DNA from: Pseudogracilibacillus sp037892545
GTDB lineage: Bacteria > Bacillota > Bacilli > Bacillales > Amphibacillaceae
Direction of reading: 5' to 3'
Assembly: GCF_037892545.1 (NCBI RefSeq)
Contig: NZ_JBBKBG010000019.1
Coordinates: forward strand, 1 to 47,755
Length of the DNA: 47,755 nt
Within the stretch, counting starts at the first letter, position 1, and each line of letters begins with the position of its first letter. Under the pieces are notes generated by a model. The model saw only the letters and a program-made list of their open reading frames with translations. It did no database searches and was not told where the DNA came from. The position numbers and the translations under genes were made by a program. Shown here piece after piece: positions 42,205 through 47,755 of the stretch.

Positions 42205-43562
42205 AATTAAGAGCGAAAATTAATATATATACAGCATTTACATTTATCGTCTTATTAATCGTCATTAATGTGGCGATTTATTTTACGTTTAATAAAATGA
42301 TGTATCAAAATGAAGTCGAGCGATCCCATCAAGAGGCGATAAAGACGGTAAATGGGATGAAAGATGCTTCTGAACAAGTACAGCAAAGCGATTTATTACG
42401 CGCCTATTTACCGATTAATGGGATGCTTCGAATTGTTGGTGCAAATGAAGAAGTAGATGTGACGATAACGACGCCAGAACAACAAGTATTACGTGATTTT
42501 CCGGTGCAATTTTATGATCATGAAACAGCGAAACTTGTCAATGTGAATGATGTGTATCATACATTTGTCTCCATACCAATTATTGATGAAGATGGAAAAG
42601 TCGGTAATTTACAAATGATGGAAAACTTAGAAGACGTAACAAATATTTTAAATATGTTAAAGATTATATTGACGATTGTCACATTGATCGCGATGATTCC
42701 AGTCATTGTTTCAGCGCAGATTTTAAGTAGAGTCATTTCAAAGCCTATTTTAAATATGATTGATACGATGACTGAAATTCAACAAAGTGGGCGCTATACA
42801 AAAATTGATTTACCGAAAAAATCAAAAGACGAATTGTATCAAATGGGGCAAACATTTAATACGATGATTGAGCGTTTAGAAGAAAACTATGAAAAACAAG
42901 AAGAGTTTGTGATGAATGCATCCCACGAATTAAAAACGCCATTAACGATTATTGAATCGTATAGTGATTTATTGAAAAGACGTGGAAAGGAACGTCCGGA
43001 ACTAATGGAGGAATCTTTAGATGCGATTCATTCGGAAGCAATACGGATGCGAGAATTAACAGAACAATTATTGTTTTTAGCCAAAAATGAGTCGAAATGG
43101 CAATTAGATTTTGAAGAAATTGAAGTAATACATCTAGTGAAGGAAATTATCCAACATTTTCACTCCGCCTTTAATACAAAAATTGCACTCCATGTAGATG
43201 AGATGATTATCGTATTTGCAGACCGAAAACGTTTGAAACAACTTATTTATGTATTTGTAGAGAACGCATATAAATATAGTGAAGGAAATATATCGATTGC
43301 GATTGGAAAGGCGGATGAAAACCATGGTCTTATTGAAGTAATTGATGATGGGGTAGGGATTCCAGCAGAAGATGTCGATAAAATTTTCGAACGTTTTTAT
43401 CGTGTAGATAAAGCACGGGCACGAAAAACAGGTGGTTCAGGCCTCGGGCTTGCGATTGCAAAAGAAATTGCAGCCGTCATGGGTGCAGATGTAAGTATTG
43501 AAAGTGAAGAAGGCAAAGGCACGAAAGCAAAAATCATCATTTCCTTAGTAGATTATCATTAA
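42201..43562 (+). CDS. Sensor histidine kinase (ArlS/YkoH-like)
   Basis: This 453-residue kinase has helix 1 at about 9-28, an extracellular domain of about 120 residues, helix 2 at about 150-172 and a HAMP domain. The phosphorylated His242 is in NASHELKTPLTIIESYSDLL. The ATP-binding lobe shows ENAYKYSEG, DDGVGIPAEDVDKIFERFYRVD and GGSGLGLAIAKEI. Its signal is unknown; the extracellular domain has an acidic, PDC-like pattern. It overlaps the regulator gene by four bases and is followed after 56 bases by a PepSY protein gene, so those three are likely an envelope stress module. Confidence 0.9.
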   Translation: MKLRAKINIYTAFTFIVLLIVINVAIYFTFNKMMYQNEVERSHQEAIKTVNGMKDASEQVQQSDLLRAYLPINGMLRIVGANEEVDVTITTPEQQVLRDFPVQFYDHETAKLVNVNDVYHTFVSIPIIDEDGKVGNLQMMENLEDVTNILNMLKIILTIVTLIAMIPVIVSAQILSRVISKPILNMIDTMTEIQQSGRYTKIDLPKKSKDELYQMGQTFNTMIERLEENYEKQEEFVMNASHELKTPLTIIESYSDLLKRRGKERPELMEESLDAIHSEAIRMRELTEQLLFLAKNESKWQLDFEEIEVIHLVKEIIQHFHSAFNTKIALHVDEMIIVFADRKRLKQLIYVFVENAYKYSEGNISIAIGKADENHGLIEVIDDGVGIPAEDVDKIFERFYRVDKARARKTGGSGLGLAIAKEIAAVMGADVSIESEEGKGTKAKIIISLVDYH

Positions 43563-43618
43563 ATTCTCATAATTACTTCGTATACTGTACGTAATAGAAT
43601 TTAGTTGGAGTGAGAAAA

Positions 43619-44515
43619 ATGGACAAAAAGATGGCTTTGCGTATCGTTATTGCAACAGCATTAATACTCGTAATCGGAACGGTTAGTTGGCAAGTATTTA
43701 TTACCCCGAATAGCAAACAATTAGCTATTTCAAAAGTAGAAGCACAAGAAATTGCTGGGGAACGGTATGATGGAGAAATCGTTGGAACTGAAGAATTATC
43801 AGAACAATTTATTATAACAATCCAATCTGATCTAGGAGAATATGAAATAAAGATTTCCCGGGCGACAGGAGAAGTTGAAAGTGTAGAACAAATAAAAGCG
43901 AATGAACAGCCGAAACAATTGAGTGAACAAGAAGTAGAAGAAATTGTTTTAAAAAATGCACCAGGTGAAATTAAAGAAATGTCTAAATCGACAGAAGATA
44001 AAGTAGAATATTATGATGCTGTCGTAAAAGATGCAGATGAAAAAACAATGATTGTGAAAGTGCATAGTGAAACAGGGGAAGTTGTAGAAAAAACAGAACA
44101 AAAGCCTGCACAAAACACGGAAGAAAACCAACAAAACAATACCTCTAACAATCAAACGATAGCAAAAAATGAAGTGAACACAGAAAAAAACAGTGAAAAA
44201 CAAGAAAAGAAAGAACCAAAGGAAGAACAAAATAAAGAACAAAAGAAAGAACAAAAACAAGAACAAGAGCAAAAACAAGAACAAGTAAAAGAGCAAAAAC
44301 AAGTTGAAGAAGAAAAAGTGAAAAATATTACAGAAGCGGAAGCGATTCAAATTGCCTTAAATAGAGTGGCTGGAGAAGTAGATGATGTAGACCTTGAAAG
44401 CTCAAACGGACAATTATATTATTTTGTTGAAATAGAAACAGAAGACGATTTAGAAGCAGAAATTCAAATTCATGCAATTTCAGGAAAAATTGTAAGTATT
44501 GAATGGGATGATTGA
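43619..44515 (+). CDS. Membrane-anchored PepSY domain protein with low-complexity linker
   Basis: This 298-residue protein has an N-terminal helix (about 5-27) and then extracellular PepSY-like modules at about 35-95, 100-150 and 238-298. Each shows the pattern of a helix starting with a KVEAQEIA- or EAEAIQIAL-type segment followed by a GEYEIKISRATGEV-like strand. Between the second and third lies a linker of about 85 residues made almost only of Glu, Lys, Gln and Asn. PepSY domains usually inhibit proteases or modulate partner sensors. It is next to the two-component genes, as in the YkoGHI/YkoJ-like arrangement. Start ATG 43619 follows GGAG. Confidence 0.85.
   Translation: MDKKMALRIVIATALILVIGTVSWQVFITPNSKQLAISKVEAQEIAGERYDGEIVGTEELSEQFIITIQSDLGEYEIKISRATGEVESVEQIKANEQPKQLSEQEVEEIVLKNAPGEIKEMSKSTEDKVEYYDAVVKDADEKTMIVKVHSETGEVVEKTEQKPAQNTEENQQNNTSNNQTIAKNEVNTEKNSEKQEKKEPKEEQNKEQKKEQKQEQEQKQEQVKEQKQVEEEKVKNITEAEAIQIALNRVAGEVDDVDLESSNGQLYYFVEIETEDDLEAEIQIHAISGKIVSIEWDD
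44205..44325 (+). repeat. Low-complexity GAACAAAAA-type tandem region
   Basis: Inside the PepSY gene, units close to AAAGAACAA and CAAGAACAA are repeated many times, encoding Lys-Glu-Gln and Gln-Glu-Gln runs. The copies are imperfect. Length change by slippage between strains is likely and would alter the spacer between PepSY modules without breaking frame when the unit is a multiple of three. Confidence 0.7.
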
Positions 44516-44537
44516 TTTTTTCTTCATAAAGTGCGAG

Positions 44538-44585
44538 AAAAGACTATGATGTTTTGTCTAATAGAAACATCATAGTCTTTTTTGT
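44538..44585 (+). terminator. Terminator of the two-component/PepSY operon
   Basis: A 17-base perfect stem, AAAAGACTATGATGTTT at 44538-44554 and AAACATCATAGTCTTTT at 44565-44581, is followed by TTTG. Confidence 0.88.
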
Positions 44586-44701
44586 TGATTTTGGTCCCAA
44601 TAAGATAGATTATTTGGTACTTTTGAAAATACCAGAAATAGTAGATAATGATGAAGGAAGCAATAAAATAGATGAACGGATGTAATGACATGAACGATTA
44701 T

Positions 44702-44717
44702 ATGTAAACGATAACAT
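44702..44717 (+). promoter_or_regulatory. Catabolite-responsive element (cre), CcpA site
   Basis: ATGTAAACGATAACAT matches the cre consensus WTGNNARCGNWWWCAW at every position, 43 bases before the permease start. It overlaps a larger inverted repeat, TGTAAAC at 44703-44709 and GTTTACA at 44727-44733. CcpA would repress the permease when good carbon sources are present. Confidence 0.7.
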
Positions 44718-44760
44718 TCTATATTTGTTTACAGATATTGTATGAGAAAGGGAGAAATAA

Positions 44761-46020
44761 ATGGGAATCGAAGAAACGGTACAATCAATGGAACAAAATA
44801 ATTATGAAGAAGGTTCAGCATTAACACGAACACGACTAACTTTGCTAGAAGGAATAGCGTTAATTGTTGGTACAAATATTGGAGCAGGTGTGTTAAGTTT
44901 AGCTTTTGGAACGAAGAATGCTGGTTGGCCTGTCTTATTGTTTTGGGTGATATTAACCGGAACATTAACGACGATTATGATGTTATATGTTGCAGAAACT
45001 ACTTTACGTACAAAAAAGGACTTACAGTTAAGTGGGCTAACCGAGAAGTATGTTGGAAAAATAGGTGCCTGGATTATGTTTATTTCTGTTGCCATTAACG
45101 CACTAGGTGCAATGACTGCTTATGCATCAGGTAGTGGGGAAGTTTTATCGGAACTATTTCATATTCCGAATTTTGTCGGTAGTTTAATCTTTTTTATACC
45201 GGCTGCATTAGTTATTTGGCTAGGATTAAAAACAGCGGGTGTCGCCGGAAGAGTGGTGACGATTGGAATGTTAATTTTAATTGGGATTTTAATCATCGCT
45301 TCTATTATAGGCCCAAAGTTAAAGTCTGAATTTATTTTTTATGCAAATTATACCTATGCAATTCCTGTGTTTAGTCTTGTTGTATTTTCTTTTTTAGCTC
45401 AATATATCGTTCCAGAACTAGCTAGAGGATATTCAAGTGATGAAAACAATGATATTAAAAATTTACCACGTGCCATTATAATAGGAATGTTAATTACTGC
45501 CATCCTGCTTGCTTTAGTACCACTGGCATCTTTAGGGGTTGTTGGTCCAGATAATATTACAGAAGTAGTAACGATAGCATGGGCGGATGCACTTGGGCAT
45601 TGGGCATTTTTTATAGCGAATGGATTTGCACTAATGGCGATGTTAACATCATTTTGGGGAATTGGACAGAGCTTTATGACAAATATTGTGGATCATTTTA
45701 AATTCCCATCAGAATGGGATAAAAAATATCGTTTGATCTCTGTTAGTATTGTTACTATTACGCCGTTTATTATTGCATACAGTGGTCTAGTCGGTTTTGT
45801 AGATGCATTATCGATTGCCGGTTCCTTTGCAGGGGTAGTGATGTCTATTATTCCAGTTGTCATGATAAATAAAGCAAGAAAGTTGAATGAGCAAGAACCA
45901 GCATGGAATTGTGGGAAATTAGCACATCCACTTATTCAAGGTTTAACGATTATTATTTTCATTGGTGCGGCAGTTTATTCTTTATTAGGTTTACTTAATT
46001 TACTGCCAAAAGGATGGTAA
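44761..46020 (+). CDS. Aromatic amino acid permease family transporter (HAAAP)
   Basis: This 419-residue protein has 11 or so helices and matches the hydroxy/aromatic amino acid permease family (TyrP/Mtr type). The N-terminal helix shows LLEGIALIVGTNIGAGVLSLAFG, the family glycine-rich signature, followed by KNAGWPVLLFW. LKTAGVAGRVVTIGMLILIGIL and SFLAQYIVPELARGY come later. It is probably an H+ or Na+ symporter for tyrosine, tryptophan or a related compound. The gene is flanked by terminators and preceded by a perfect cre site, suggesting use as a catabolic uptake system. RBS AAAGGGAG is present. Confidence 0.85.
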   Translation: MGIEETVQSMEQNNYEEGSALTRTRLTLLEGIALIVGTNIGAGVLSLAFGTKNAGWPVLLFWVILTGTLTTIMMLYVAETTLRTKKDLQLSGLTEKYVGKIGAWIMFISVAINALGAMTAYASGSGEVLSELFHIPNFVGSLIFFIPAALVIWLGLKTAGVAGRVVTIGMLILIGILIIASIIGPKLKSEFIFYANYTYAIPVFSLVVFSFLAQYIVPELARGYSSDENNDIKNLPRAIIIGMLITAILLALVPLASLGVVGPDNITEVVTIAWADALGHWAFFIANGFALMAMLTSFWGIGQSFMTNIVDHFKFPSEWDKKYRLISVSIVTITPFIIAYSGLVGFVDALSIAGSFAGVVMSIIPVVMINKARKLNEQEPAWNCGKLAHPLIQGLTIIIFIGAAVYSLLGLLNLLPKGW

Positions 46021-46033
46021 ACCGAGATAGAAG

Positions 46034-46075
46034 ACATTAGTTTTTAACGAAAAGGTTGAAAGCTAATGTTTTTTT
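46034..46075 (+). terminator. Terminator of the amino acid permease gene
   Basis: ACATTAG at 46034-46040 and CTAATGT at 46063-46069 close a stem with inner TTT/AAA and AAC/GTT pairs, then seven T. Confidence 0.82.
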
Positions 46076-46189
46076 ATTTGCATTCTTTCATGGACTTCTC
46101 ATCAATCTATCATATTGCTTTCGCTATCCTCTCATTTCGATTTCGTATGATTAAACTAATCCGATATTAGAGAAAGAGAGGTAATATGG

Positions 46190-46954
46190 ATGGCACTCGA
46201 AATATTTCGCCGAAGAGAGCAAAAGTATTTAATAACGAGACAACAATATGAAACGCTTATAATGGAATTTTTACCATATATGCGTTCAGATAAAAATGGT
46301 TATGAAGGAAAATATACTGTAACATCTTTATATTTTGAAAGTCCGGATAAGACAATTTACTATGAAACGAAAAATAAATTGCAATATCGTCAAAAATTGA
46401 GATTACGAGTGTATGATGATGCAGATGAAAATGGTACAGCATTTTTTGAAGTGAAACAAAAACATAAAAAGGTTGTCAACAAAAGACGATTAACAATGAA
46501 GGTTCATGAAGCGAATCGCTATTTACAGGAGGACCTAGATGCCCCTTTAGGTACATATGACACATCAAATGAACAAGTAATGCGTGAAATTCATTATTTT
46601 AGACAATTGTACCGACTACAACCAGAAATGATTGTAAGTTATGACAGACATGCATTGCACGGTATCGATGATCCTGATTTACGTATGACATTTGATTTTA
46701 ATTTACGTAGTAGAAAGGAAGACTTATTGGTGCAAAATGGATCATATGGAAACTATTTCATTGATCCAAACTTAGTAGTGTTAGAAGTGAAAGTGAATGA
46801 CAGTGTTCCTTTATGGCTAACGAGAATTATTCAAAAAGTAAATTGTGAACAACGAAGTGCATCGAAATTTTGCACAAGTATGGAAATGCTGGAGACAAAA
46901 AGTTTAACGATGGCAGATTTATATGATGAAGTATCAATGGTAGGAGGAATATAA
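46190..46954 (+). CDS. VTC domain polyphosphate polymerase
   Basis: This 254-residue protein has the VTC tunnel fold that makes polyphosphate from ATP in eukaryotic vacuoles, and many bacteria have a stand-alone form. Basic residues that would line the tunnel are visible in RRREQKYLI at the start, RQKLRLRVYDD, FFEVKQKHKKVVNKRR, VSYDRHAL and RMTFDFNLRSRKE. Metal-binding Glu is likely in VVLEVKVND, and SKFCTSMEM ends the fold. It is one base before a DUF4956 membrane protein gene, the normal companion. It could serve phosphate storage or cell surface functions. Confidence 0.85.
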   Translation: MALEIFRRREQKYLITRQQYETLIMEFLPYMRSDKNGYEGKYTVTSLYFESPDKTIYYETKNKLQYRQKLRLRVYDDADENGTAFFEVKQKHKKVVNKRRLTMKVHEANRYLQEDLDAPLGTYDTSNEQVMREIHYFRQLYRLQPEMIVSYDRHALHGIDDPDLRMTFDFNLRSRKEDLLVQNGSYGNYFIDPNLVVLEVKVNDSVPLWLTRIIQKVNCEQRSASKFCTSMEMLETKSLTMADLYDEVSMVGGI

Positions 46955-46955
46955 A

Positions 46956-47633
46956 ATGGATGTAAATATGTTTCCATCGAACGGTGTTGTAGAAGACCCG
47001 ACGATTGGTAGTGTATTTTTAGCGATGATTTTAGCGTTAGGTTTAAGTTTAATTATTACAAAGGTATACCAGCTAACATTTGATGGAGAAAGATATTCCC
47101 AATCATTTGTACATACGATTATTATTATGAGTGTCGTCGTATCGGTTGTGATGAATGTTATAAGTGGAAATTCTGGCGTAGCTTTTGGGTTGTTTGCCGT
47201 TTTTTCGCTAATTCGATTTAGAAGTGCTGTTACGAATGCAAAAGATATTTCATATATATTTTTCGGTTTATCTGTTGGAATGACTTGTGGGTTATTTAAA
47301 TATGATTTAGCAATTATTTTAACAGTAGTTGGTTGTGTCATTTTCTATTTATTATTTTATTTAAATTATGGTAAAGGAAAAGATACACAAATTTTAAAAG
47401 TAACTGTACCTGAAAATTTAAACCATGAGCAGTTACTAGATGATATTTTCAAACGATATACAGAAAAACATGAGTTAAGACAAGTAGAAACGACGAATTT
47501 GGGAACGATGATTTTATATACATATGCCATTCGAAATCGTCCATCCACAAAAGACAAAGAATTACTCGACGCGATTCGCGAGCGCAACGCGAATTTAAAA
47601 GTGTCGTTAACATATATGGATAGTGCATATTAA
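46956..47633 (+). CDS. DUF4956 membrane protein
   Basis: This 225-residue protein has four hydrophobic helices in its first 130 residues and a soluble C-terminal domain of about 90 residues. The SGNSGVAFGLFAVFSLIRFRSAVTNAKDISYIFFGLSVGM stretch is the family signature. Genes of this family usually follow VTC genes, and often a CotH-type kinase gene comes next; the window ends before that could be seen. The protein may place or couple the polymerase at the membrane. Only one base separates it from the VTC stop. Confidence 0.83.
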   Translation: MDVNMFPSNGVVEDPTIGSVFLAMILALGLSLIITKVYQLTFDGERYSQSFVHTIIIMSVVVSVVMNVISGNSGVAFGLFAVFSLIRFRSAVTNAKDISYIFFGLSVGMTCGLFKYDLAIILTVVGCVIFYLLFYLNYGKGKDTQILKVTVPENLNHEQLLDDIFKRYTEKHELRQVETTNLGTMILYTYAIRNRPSTKDKELLDAIRERNANLKVSLTYMDSAY

Positions 47634-47755
47634 TGAAGATTATGTCGGTTGTTTGAGTTGCCAACCGGCAAAACTTCCTCATGTCCACTTTCAAGCAAAA
47701 TAACAAAGTTGGTAGAAAAAATGTAGTAACAATCAAAAAGGCTTCTAGTAACGTT
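47634..47755. other. Short tail of the window, no gene supported
   Basis: A six-base inverted repeat (CGGTTG at 47646-47651 and CAACCG at 47662-47667) follows the DUF4956 stop, without a T-run. No frame or promoter here is convincing. Confidence 0.4.

Overview
The window looks like chromosomal DNA of a low-GC Bacillota, most likely family Bacillaceae. The DNA is AT-rich. Ribosome binding sites are strong AGGAGG types, and TTG and GTG starts are common. Two sites match the Bacillus CcpA cre consensus perfectly. Gene families such as GlpP, PhnCDE, CzrA-like ArsR, YhfW-like FAD/Rieske oxidoreductase, PepSY proteins and a GabR-like MocR regulator point the same way. No tRNA, rRNA, CRISPR array, insertion sequence or phage gene was seen.

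Region 1 (1-13445) is a catabolic block. It starts with a 5'-truncated molybdenum hydroxylase large subunit (CoxL/XdhA type), its FAD subunit, a XdhC maturation factor split into two genes, and a MocA-like nucleotidyltransferase. A perfect cre site follows, then a five-gene operon: PxpB-like and PxpC-like carboxyltransferase halves, a 79-residue biotin carrier, a biotin carboxylase and a PxpA (LamB/YcsF) protein. A strong two-way terminator separates this from a convergent MocR/GabR-type regulator, which is divergent from a GABA-type aminotransferase and a succinate-semialdehyde-type dehydrogenase. Together these suggest oxidation of an N-heterocycle or cyclic imine to a lactam, biotin-dependent lactam opening, then transamination and oxidation to a dicarboxylate such as succinate. 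This pathway is inferred and is the most interesting part of the window.

Region 2 (13446-20040) has an MFS transporter and a TIM-barrel isomerase behind a near-consensus promoter and a long structured leader with a terminator. MgtC-like and HAD-IIA genes, an orphan GlpP antiterminator, a possible 49-residue small gene with its own terminator, and an AbgT-family transporter follow.

Region 3 (20041-26975) is phosphorus related: a leftward phnD-phnC-phnE-phnE ABC transporter operon, divergent from a 5'-nucleotidase family enzyme. DUF488 and YceI genes follow.

Region 4 (26976-34378) holds an ArsR sensor and P1B-4 metal ATPase pair with promoter and operator, a 500-base intergenic stretch with a candidate structured RNA, a FAD/Rieske oxidoreductase, a multi-span membrane protein and a DHA2 multidrug exporter.

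Region 5 (34379-47755) begins with a degenerate copy of a repeat believed common in Bacillaceae. It continues with a lipoprotein, a large membrane-anchored acidic protein, an ABC-2 transporter (two permeases and an ATPase), a CoA-disulfide-reductase-like enzyme, a two-component system with a PepSY protein, an aromatic amino acid permease family member under a perfect cre site, and a VTC-type polyphosphate polymerase paired with a DUF4956 membrane protein.
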